A DNA stretch of 32,138 bases from Pseudomonadales bacterium (GTDB lineage Bacteria > Pseudomonadota > Gammaproteobacteria > Pseudomonadales > Pseudohongiellaceae), in contig JAJDYJ010000054.1 of the NCBI GenBank assembly GCA_022822865.1, positions 1-32,138 on the forward strand. Direction: 5' to 3'. Below, piece after piece: positions 1 to 6,501 of the stretch. The notes under the pieces were generated by a model that saw only the letters and a list, made by a program, of their open reading frames with translations, was not told the origin of the DNA and ran no database searches. Positions within the stretch are counted from its first letter, which is position 1, and each line of letters starts with the position of its first letter. The position numbers and the translations under genes are program-made.

Positions 1-77
1 TCCGGCAACCAGTCACGCACATTCGACGGCAGCAAAACATCCTGCTCCGGGTGATAGGGACGAAACGTCGTCGGCAT
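1..77 (-). CDS. IS transposase, N-terminal fragment (IS1182-like), cut by window edge
   Basis: Reading leftward from an ATG at 77-75, the first 25 codons give a protein starting MPTTFRPYHPEQDVLLPSNV, then RDWLP, and running off the window. The pattern FRPY-x-P-x-Q-x-x-LLP followed by R-x-WLP is the characteristic N-terminus of IS1182-type DDE transposases. A strong ribosome site (GGAGGA) lies just upstream at about 84-89. Only the N-terminus is visible, so integrity of the element cannot be judged. One inverted terminal repeat of the element should lie in the 58 bp between this start and the end of the MFS gene, but I could not delimit it. Family assignment is from recognition of the N-terminal motif only. 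Confidence 0.8.
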   Translation of the reverse strand, partial: MPTTFRPYHPEQDVLLPSNVRDWLP

Positions 78-135
78 CGCTGAATCCTCCAATACTCGAC
101 AGGATTATCTCATCAATTTCCTACGGCGCAGACTC

Positions 136-1377
136 CTAGGCTGCTTCAGCGTGGGCTGTTCTCAAGCCTTTGACGGTAACGACGAAGACGAGCAGGCTGA
201 GCGCGGAAAGAGCCGCGGCCGCGATAAAGGACATGCCCGGAAAATAGAATGCGGCGTCCGGGGCGCTGTAGTACGCGAACAGTTGCGTCATCAGCAGCGG
301 GCCGAGGATGGCGGTTATGCTGCTCAGGCTGCTGAGCGCGCCTTGCAGTTCGCCCTGGGCGTTGGCGGGAATCTGGGACGTCATTACCGCTTGCAGGGCG
401 GGCGTGACAAAGCCCGAAATCGAGGCCACCGCCAGCCACGGGTATAGTTGCCAGCCCGAGGCGGCGAAGGCGTAGCCGCAAAAGCCGACGATCATTGCCA
501 GCATGCCGACGAGCCCCGTGCGGAAAGCGCCAAGCGCCGGAATCGCCCAGCGGATCAGGAAGGCCTGCACCAGGATCATGAAAACGCCGGCGAAGCCGAG
601 GGAGAGGCCGATCTGGCTTTCGGACCAGGCAAACTTCTCCATGGTGTAGTAGGTCCAGGTGGCCGGCAGCGAGAAGTGTCCGAGCATGTAGAGGAAATAG
701 GCGATCGCCACGCCGAGCGCGACCGGATACTTCGCCACCTGGTTGAGGGCGCCTACCGGATTGGCGCGCCGGAAGTCGAAGCGGCGGCGATTGCGTTTGC
801 CGAGCGATTCGCCGAGCACGAAATAGCCGTAGATGAAATTCATCATCGCCAGCGCGGCGGCGGCGTAGAACGGAATGCGTTCGCCGAATTCGCCGAGCAG
901 GCCGCCGACGACCGGCCCGAGAATGAAGCCGCCGCCGAATGCGGCGCCCACCATGCCGAAGCGCTGGGCGCGGCGTTCCGGCTCGGTGATGTCGGTGATA
1001 TAGGCATAGGCCAGCGAGTAGGTGGAACTTGCGGCGCCGGCGATGAATCTGGCCACGAACAGCCAGAACAGGGTCGGCGCGAAGGCCATCAACAAGTAGT
1101 CCAGGCTCAGGGCAAGCAAGGTGTACAGCAGGATCGGCCTGCGTCCGTAGCGGTCGCCCATGGCGCCGAGTATGGGCGCGGCGAAGAATTGCACGGCGGC
1201 ATAGGTGAACATGAGATAGCCGCCGATGGCCGATGCGCTGGACAGCGATACGTCGCCCAGGCCCATGATCAGTTGCGGCATGACCGGCAGGATTATGCCG
1301 AAACCGATCGATTCGATCAGTACCAGAATGACGATGAAGGCAACGGCGTGTTGCCGGTTCTGCATCGATGCGGGCAT
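136..1377 (-). CDS. MFS efflux transporter, TetA-like (DHA1 family)
   Basis: A 413-residue, 12-helix major facilitator protein. The first helix (residues about 10-30) is followed by the loop 2-3 signature GAMGDRYGRRP (motif A of the superfamily). Helix 5 carries the glycine/proline-rich stretch FGGGFILGPVVGGLLG (motif C of drug:H+ antiporters). The overall pattern matches TetA-type exporters, which extrude small molecules across the inner membrane by proton antiport. The substrate cannot be read from sequence. The ATG at 1377 is preceded by AGGGAT at a good spacing and begins 7 bp after the GMC oxidoreductase stop, so it is probably co-transcribed with that oxidoreductase and its small subunit. 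It could export a product of the oxidoreductase, but this is inference. A second in-frame Met at residue 5 is an alternative start. Confidence 0.9.
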   Translation of the reverse strand: MPASMQNRQHAVAFIVILVLIESIGFGIILPVMPQLIMGLGDVSLSSASAIGGYLMFTYAAVQFFAAPILGAMGDRYGRRPILLYTLLALSLDYLLMAFAPTLFWLFVARFIAGAASSTYSLAYAYITDITEPERRAQRFGMVGAAFGGGFILGPVVGGLLGEFGERIPFYAAAALAMMNFIYGYFVLGESLGKRNRRRFDFRRANPVGALNQVAKYPVALGVAIAYFLYMLGHFSLPATWTYYTMEKFAWSESQIGLSLGFAGVFMILVQAFLIRWAIPALGAFRTGLVGMLAMIVGFCGYAFAASGWQLYPWLAVASISGFVTPALQAVMTSQIPANAQGELQGALSSLSSITAILGPLLMTQLFAYYSAPDAAFYFPGMSFIAAAALSALSLLVFVVTVKGLRTAHAEAA

Positions 1378-1384
1378 GAAATCC

Positions 1385-3091
1385 CTATCCCGTAACCGAA
1401 CGCCAGTTGTTCGCCAGATAGTCCGCGGTGCGCCAGGACAGCGCCTGGGAAGTCAGTGTCGGATTACGGGCGCCGCTCGTGCCCATCACCGAAGCGCCGA
1501 CGATGCCGAGATTGGGAGCCTCGTGACAGAAACCCCAGCGGTCGACGACATTGGTCTCGGCGTCGTCGCCCATGCGGGTGCCGCCATAGGCGTGAGTGGA
1601 CGCGCCCATGGCGTTGCCGAGGCCCGAACGGACGATCTCGATGGCGCCGGCTTCGCGGTACCACTGTTCCATCTTGTCCTGGGCGAATTGCGCGATACGC
1701 AATTCGTTCTCGTGATAGCGCGCGGTGATGCGTATAACCGGCTGGCCGAAGGGGTCTTTCACTTCCGGGTCCAGATCGAGGTAGTTGTCCTCGTAGGGTA
1801 AAGTGGTCTTCTGGATGTAGGACGAGTTGCCGCGGTCGGCGTTCTTCATGACGAAGGCCTTCCATTGCGAACCCCAGTTGCGGGCGGTTTGACCGAAAGT
1901 GCTCATGCGCGCCGCGCTCATCGGCCGGCGGTCGGTATGCGCCCACAGGTTGGCGCCGCCGATGAAGTCGAGGTCGCCGTGATCGAAGTTGTCGTCGGCC
2001 CATTCGTCAATGGCGACGCCCTGGGCCGGCAGGCCGTACCAGTTGTGCAGGTCGCGGTCGAACAGCGCGGTCACCGGGGCGCCCTGGTGGTGGCTCAGGT
2101 AATGCCGCCCGACCTGGCCTGAATTGTTCGCCAATCCGTTCGGAAAGGCGTCCGAATCCGACAACAGCAGCAGTCGCACGTTCTCGTATGTGTAGCCGGC
2201 GAGCAGCACGGCTTGCGCCGGCTGGGAAAAATGCTCGTTGCCCTTGACGTATTCGACTCCCGTCACGCGGCCGTCGCCGCCGGCGACAATGCGCGTTACC
2301 CGGGCATAGGGAACGACTTCCAGGTTGCCGGTTTCCAGCGCCTTGGGAATGACGGTAAACGCGGTCGAGCTTTTCGACCGCACATGGCAGCCGCCGCGGC
2401 TGCAGAATCCGTGGTACTGGCAGGGAGGACGGCCGTCGTAGGCTTCGGTCGTGATCGCCGCCGGACCCTGAAAGGGATTGCAATCGAGCCTGCGCGCGGC
2501 CGCGCCCATCAACTCGGTGAACGGAGAAGCGCGCAAGGGCTGCATCGGATAGGGCCGCCTGCGTTCGCCTTCGAAGATATTGCCGCGATTGTCGATTTCG
2601 CCTTGCACGTTGCCGGCCTGGCCGGAAACGCCGACGGTATATTCGACCAGGTCGTAGAAGGGCTCCAGTTCTTCGTAGCCGAACGGCCAGTCCTCGACCG
2701 TGGAGCCCGCGGGAATGCGGCCGGCGCCATAACGCCGGCGGGTGGCTGATACGACCTCGAAATCCCAGGGATTGAGCCGCCAGCTCTGCGCCCAGTAATG
2801 CATGGTAGTGCCGCCGACGGCATTCATCATCGGATGGCCGCCCTGTACGGCGCGGTCGGCCGCCGTGGCGCGCACGGTCGGCGCCTCGCCGGCGCACTTC
2901 TGTACGGCCTGGGGCCAGTTGCGGTAATTGTTGCGCAACTCGTCGGGCCCGAAATCCCGCGGACCGAGCCAGCCGCCGGCTTCGAGACCGATGACTTTCA
3001 GGCCGGCCCGGGCCAGCGGCAGGGAAGCGACGCCACCCGCGGCGCCGAGTCCGACGATGACGACATCGGCGCCTTCCAGCCTTCTAGGCAC
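1385..3091 (-). CDS. GMC-family FAD oxidoreductase, gluconate/sorbitol dehydrogenase large-subunit type
   Basis: A glucose-methanol-choline flavoprotein of 568 residues. The N-terminal ADP-binding motif is DVVIVGLGAAGG. The C-terminal catalytic region has THAYGGTRMG (active-site His) and GARNPTLTSQALSWRTADYL, typical of the two-subunit alcohol/sugar-acid dehydrogenases that pass electrons to a cytochrome or quinone. The open frame extends to 3184, but the GTG at 3091 is preferred. It has GGAGGGG about 9 nt upstream, overlaps the preceding stop by 8 nt (translational coupling), and starts just before the FAD-binding strand. The large subunit has no signal peptide of its own, while the overlapping upstream gene has a Tat signal, so co-export as a folded complex is likely. 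Several paired Cys residues (CQYHGFCSRGGC) sit in the FAD domain, as in this subfamily. The substrate is unknown. Confidence 0.9.
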   Translation of the reverse strand: MPRRLEGADVVIVGLGAAGGVASLPLARAGLKVIGLEAGGWLGPRDFGPDELRNNYRNWPQAVQKCAGEAPTVRATAADRAVQGGHPMMNAVGGTTMHYWAQSWRLNPWDFEVVSATRRRYGAGRIPAGSTVEDWPFGYEELEPFYDLVEYTVGVSGQAGNVQGEIDNRGNIFEGERRRPYPMQPLRASPFTELMGAAARRLDCNPFQGPAAITTEAYDGRPPCQYHGFCSRGGCHVRSKSSTAFTVIPKALETGNLEVVPYARVTRIVAGGDGRVTGVEYVKGNEHFSQPAQAVLLAGYTYENVRLLLLSDSDAFPNGLANNSGQVGRHYLSHHQGAPVTALFDRDLHNWYGLPAQGVAIDEWADDNFDHGDLDFIGGANLWAHTDRRPMSAARMSTFGQTARNWGSQWKAFVMKNADRGNSSYIQKTTLPYEDNYLDLDPEVKDPFGQPVIRITARYHENELRIAQFAQDKMEQWYREAGAIEIVRSGLGNAMGASTHAYGGTRMGDDAETNVVDRWGFCHEAPNLGIVGASVMGTSGARNPTLTSQALSWRTADYLANNWRSVTG

Positions 3092-3806
3092 GACTCGCCC
3101 CTCCACTTCCGCCGGTCTTGGTATAGGGCCGGTAGTCGTAAGCGGATTGACGATTGGGCGGCAAATCGGCGCCGAGTTCGACATCGCGCTCGCTGGCGCC
3201 GATGCGAACGCCGGGATACCGAATCATGTCCCAGCCGACGAAATCGCGATTGCCGCCGTAATACGGGTCGCAGAACGTGCCGTTGATCGTGTGGTTGCGC
3301 AACAGGTTGAAGAACCCGGCGGCGCTCGGCATGAAGCCGTCGAGCTTGTTTTGCTGCAAGGCCAGCAGGATCGAGTCCTGCTGATCGCGGATGAGTTGCG
3401 CGAAGGGCTTGCCGCGCACATTGCGCGCGTAATCCTCGATCGCGGCGAGCCCGATGCGGAAGGCTTCGAGATCATCGGTATCGGGGCCGGCCAGCGCGCT
3501 GTCTATATAATGCGCGGCCCGCGCCTCGCGGGCGCCCGGACCGTTTTCGTCCGATGGGATGAGGCAGTCGCAGATGACCTCCAGCGTCTCGACCTCCGCC
3601 GCGGTCAGCACTTCGAGCGCTTCCCTTACCGGCGGCGGCTCGTTCCGTGCGGGCGCAGGCTCCTGGGCGATCAGCCTGCCGCTGCCGCCAAGCGCGGCCG
3701 CGCCGACCAGACCGGCGCCCTTGAGCAGATCGCGCCGGCCCGGATTGGCCGGCCGCGTTGCGCGCTCTTCGTCCCGATCGGGCTGTTGCCCGCCTTCTCG
3801 CGCCAC
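3084..3806 (-). CDS. Gluconate 2-dehydrogenase subunit 3 family protein, Tat-exported
   Basis: Small partner of the GMC oxidoreductase, 240 residues from the GTG at 3806. A twin-arginine signal is visible near residues 24-45: RRDLLKGAGLVGAAALGG followed by an alanine/glycine-rich region. The mature part has the family's helical pattern, with LTAAEVETLEVICDCLIP near residue 70 and the C-terminal signature FCDPYYGGNRDFVGWDMIRYPG, which defines gluconate 2-dehydrogenase subunit 3 proteins. The family acts as a periplasmic assembly or structural subunit and carries the Tat signal for the complex. The frame also has a TTG at 3812, but GTG at 3806 has CTGGAG six bases upstream and is the better start. 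No cytochrome c subunit gene is adjacent, so the electron acceptor is unclear. Confidence 0.88.
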   Translation of the reverse strand: MAREGGQQPDRDEERATRPANPGRRDLLKGAGLVGAAALGGSGRLIAQEPAPARNEPPPVREALEVLTAAEVETLEVICDCLIPSDENGPGAREARAAHYIDSALAGPDTDDLEAFRIGLAAIEDYARNVRGKPFAQLIRDQQDSILLALQQNKLDGFMPSAAGFFNLLRNHTINGTFCDPYYGGNRDFVGWDMIRYPGVRIGASERDVELGADLPPNRQSAYDYRPYTKTGGSGGASRA

Positions 3807-3837
3807 GTTCAACTCCAGACTGGAGAAAGGTCAGGCC

Positions 3838-3865
3838 AGACTAGCAAATTCACGCGGTGTTGCAA
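3838..3865 (-). promoter_or_regulatory. Candidate sigma70 promoter of the GMC/MFS operon
   Basis: On the minus strand TTGCAA (3860-3865) is followed by a 16-bp spacer and TAGTCT (3838-3843), about 30 nt upstream of the start of the subunit 3 gene. It lies in the only non-coding gap between the divergent operons. The -35 hexamer is reasonable, the -10 is imperfect. Confidence 0.45.
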
Positions 3866-3925
3866 GCCGGCGGTCAGATGGCATAAGTTTGGCCCTGACA
3901 GGAACCGCATCCGGGAGGGGATATC

Positions 3926-4342
3926 ATGCTCGAGAGAATTCCAGGCTGGGTCCGCGTAGCCGTCGTCGCGGCGGCGGCATACGCTTTGCTCGTGGTCGCT
4001 TTCGAGTCCCTGATCGGCTACTTTCAGCCATTCGGCGGCGACAGCATCGTCATCGTCACCACCGGCGACGATGGCGCCCGCAACGAGCGGGTGCTGTCCC
4101 GGCGCGATATCGACGGCAATCTCTACATCGCCGCGAACCACTGGCCGCGGCAGTGGTACCGTCAGGCGACGGCGCGACCGCAAGTGGAAGTGGTAACCGG
4201 TGGCGAACCCGAACCCTATCTCGCCGTGCCGCTGGGCGGCGCCGAGCTTGAGCGGGTGGCTGAAGTTTATGACGTCGGCTTTTTTGTCCGCTTTCTCACC
4301 GGCTTTCCGCCGCGTCGTTTCTTGCGCCTTGACCCGCGCTGA
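3926..4342 (+). CDS. Membrane-anchored deazaflavin-dependent nitroreductase-like protein (split beta-barrel)
   Basis: A 138-residue protein with one N-terminal hydrophobic helix (about residues 9-28) and then a small beta-barrel-like domain. The domain runs IVIVTTGDDGARNERVL, DGNLYIAANHWPRQWYRQ, then a beta-rich PQVEVV segment. This order (TTG...R-x-x-x-L, short turn, ...AANxxxxxWYxN/Q, PxVEV) matches the nitroreductase-like/DUF385 fold described mainly for F420-dependent enzymes. The ATG is preceded by GGGAGGGG with a 6-nt spacer, a strong ribosome site, which makes this frame convincing against the overlapping minus-strand frame. It is divergent from the GMC operon and upstream of the RiPP operon, without obvious operon linkage to either. 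Cofactor and substrate are unknown; related proteobacterial proteins may bind flavin or haem instead of F420. Confidence 0.7.
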   Translation: MLERIPGWVRVAVVAAAAYALLVVAFESLIGYFQPFGGDSIVIVTTGDDGARNERVLSRRDIDGNLYIAANHWPRQWYRQATARPQVEVVTGGEPEPYLAVPLGGAELERVAEVYDVGFFVRFLTGFPPRRFLRLDPR

Positions 4343-4395
4343 GGTGGATTTCGGAACTTGCACGGGGCTTTGCCTGAAACAAGCCTTGCCTGGAA

Positions 4396-4424
4396 TTGCA
4401 CGAATCCCGGCCGGTGGTTAACAT
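4396..4424 (+). promoter_or_regulatory. Candidate sigma70 promoter of the RiPP biosynthetic operon
   Basis: TTGCAC (4396-4401), a 17-bp spacer, and TAACAT (4419-4424) lie 44 nt upstream of the ATG of the AlkB-like gene. That ATG also has a strong ribosome site (CAGGAGGA). It is the best promoter-like pair in the 126-bp gap after the preceding gene and would drive the four-gene operon ending at 11247. Confidence 0.5.
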
Positions 4425-4468
4425 GAACTTCCGACGATAAAAAGGGACGCAACAGGCAGGAGGACGCC

Positions 4469-6493
4469 ATGCCACAAGATTCGATCGCGCCGGGTGGCCC
4501 GAACCCGCGAAATACCGCGATTCCCAGGCTGATCGAGCCGTCGATCCTTAACGCCCTGCCGCATTATCTGCCGTTGTGCGTGTTTCCGCTGATTCTCGCC
4601 GGCGCGGTTTTCGGCGGCTGGTGGCTGCTTCCTCCATTTCTCTTTTTTCTGTCCGGCAACGGCGTGATCGACCGGATCACCGGACTCGACGGCCGCAACA
4701 TGGATCCCGCGAAAACGCCGGAAAGCCGCTTGTTCTGGCACAATCTGCCCGCCTGGGGCTGGGCGTTTCTCTGGCCCCCTACGCTCCTCTTCGGCATGTG
4801 GCGGATCCTGGTCGCGAATCCCTTCGCGCTCTGGGAAGACGTCGTGCTGGCGATCGTCCTGACGATAGAAGCCCAGGCGGTTTTTATCGTCGGGCACGAG
4901 ATGATTCACCGGCGCACGCGCTGGGAAAGACGGCTGGGGGAATTGCTGCTCGCATCCGCCTCCTACCCGCAGTATTCCACCGAACACGTCTATATCCACC
5001 ATGCCCAGGTGGGCACGCCGCACGACGTGGGGTCGGCGCCCAAGGGGGAAAGTTTCTGGCGTTACTTCCCGAAGGAAGTCGCAAGCAATCTGACCGACTC
5101 CTGGAAAGTGGTCAGCGAGCGGCTGGCGCGGCGGCGCCTGCCCATCTGGCACATGAGCAATCCTTTCTGGCGCTATGGCGGCTTCCTGGCGTTCTGGTAC
5201 GGGCTGGTTTACCTGATGGGCGGCATATGGGCGGTACCCGTATTCGTGGCGCTGGGTCTCAGTTGCGTCTTTTCCATGAAGATCAGCAATTACATGCAGC
5301 ATTACGGGCTGCGCCGGGTGCGCCTGGCGAACGGCCGCTGGGAAAAAGTAATGCCGCGCCATTCCTGGAGCGCCGACTGGAAGTTCAGCAACTGGCTGTT
5401 CTTCAACATGCAGCGCCACGCGGACCATCACGCGATGGCGGGCCGGCAATACCCGCTGTTGCAGGGTTTCGACCCCGCGGAGTCGCCGCATCTGCCGGGC
5501 ACTTACGGCGACTTGATGAATCTCGTGCTGCGGCCCAAACGCTGGTTCAAAAAAATGGATCCCCTCGTGGATCAATGGCGCAAGCACTTCTATCCCGAGA
5601 TTGAAGACTGGAGCGCCTACGACAGTCCGGTTGCGGCGGCGCGCCCGGAAGCCTTCGACGCCATCGTCGAAATCTTCGGAGCCTCGCCGCGGCTTGCCGG
5701 ATGGATCGAACGCAATCCGGAACTGCTCGACAATCTGAACGAGCGCGAATTCACCGATCTCGATCTGCCGAAGGGATTCGGGCCCGACCCGGAATCCGAA
5801 TCGATCGCCCGGCGCGGACTGACCCGGCTGTACTGGACCCGCGAATTGGACGTTTCGGAAATGAAGAGCCAGATTGCCGAGATTCCCGCGGCCGACGCCA
5901 GGGATACCGCCGAGGTCGCGCGCAACTGGTCGAACGACAAGGCCTTCCAGGTCGGGATGCATGTGGTGCGCGGCAATCTTTCGCAAGACGAAGCGAAAAT
6001 CGCGCTGTCGAATCTCGCCGAGGCCGCAATCGCGACCGTGCTAGCCGCGGTGGTCGCCGATTTTGTCGACCGGCGCGGGCCATTGCTCGGGAGCGGTCTG
6101 GCGGCGATCTTGCCCGGCGGTCTCGCCAGGCGGGAGATATTCCCCGAAGCGCCGCTGGAACTGCTGCTCGTGCATGATGGCCTGAAGCCGGCAAACAGCG
6201 AAACCCTGTGCCGGCGCTTTCGCGAAAATCTTGCCCATCTGAGTCGGGACAGCCTCATATTCTCTCCTCCGCCCCGGGACGCAAACTCGATCGTTTCGCT
6301 TGCCGACCCTGGCGAATTGCGCGACAGCGCCGGGGCCGGCGACTTGCCCGACCTGACCGGTGCGCGATGCATCTTCGAGGCCGGAGATGCATCGATTGCC
6401 GGCGCCTGCGGCAAAATCCCCGAACGATTACGGAACGATGGGTCGCCGCGGCAAGAATCGCCCGAGCGAGGCGAAGCCAAACCGGACGAATAG
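4469..6493 (+). CDS. AlkB-type di-iron membrane oxygenase/desaturase fused to a degenerate GlnE-like domain
   Basis: A 674-residue protein in two parts. Residues about 25-385 are an AlkB/XylM-type integral membrane di-iron protein, with several hydrophobic segments and all histidine boxes: HEMIH (143-147), EHVYIHH (172-178), NYMQHYG (274-280) and QRHADHH (315-321). These follow the alkane hydroxylase spacing and sequence more closely than acyl-lipid desaturases. Residues about 395-655 resemble glutamine synthetase adenylyltransferase (GlnE). EIFGASPRLAGWIERNPELL matches its N-terminal helix, FQVGMHVVRGNLSQDEA its middle, and GGLARREIFPEAPLELLLVHD the nucleotidyltransferase strand. The catalytic S-D-x-D of that strand reads A-P-L-E, so the domain is probably not catalytic. 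It is first gene of the RiPP operon, 8 nt before the YcaO gene. The likely role is oxidation of the peptide or a lipid partner, with the C-terminal part as a binding module; both are inference. Confidence 0.85.
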   Translation: MPQDSIAPGGPNPRNTAIPRLIEPSILNALPHYLPLCVFPLILAGAVFGGWWLLPPFLFFLSGNGVIDRITGLDGRNMDPAKTPESRLFWHNLPAWGWAFLWPPTLLFGMWRILVANPFALWEDVVLAIVLTIEAQAVFIVGHEMIHRRTRWERRLGELLLASASYPQYSTEHVYIHHAQVGTPHDVGSAPKGESFWRYFPKEVASNLTDSWKVVSERLARRRLPIWHMSNPFWRYGGFLAFWYGLVYLMGGIWAVPVFVALGLSCVFSMKISNYMQHYGLRRVRLANGRWEKVMPRHSWSADWKFSNWLFFNMQRHADHHAMAGRQYPLLQGFDPAESPHLPGTYGDLMNLVLRPKRWFKKMDPLVDQWRKHFYPEIEDWSAYDSPVAAARPEAFDAIVEIFGASPRLAGWIERNPELLDNLNEREFTDLDLPKGFGPDPESESIARRGLTRLYWTRELDVSEMKSQIAEIPAADARDTAEVARNWSNDKAFQVGMHVVRGNLSQDEAKIALSNLAEAAIATVLAAVVADFVDRRGPLLGSGLAAILPGGLARREIFPEAPLELLLVHDGLKPANSETLCRRFRENLAHLSRDSLIFSPPPRDANSIVSLADPGELRDSAGAGDLPDLTGARCIFEAGDASIAGACGKIPERLRNDGSPRQESPERGEAKPDE

Positions 6494-6501
6494 GATAAGT
6501 C

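Noticed and set aside
3809..4363. Minus-strand open frame of 184 codons over the nitroreductase-like gene
   Set aside because: It has low-complexity acidic and arginine-rich runs, no ribosome site, and overlaps a plus-strand gene with a strong ribosome site and family motifs.
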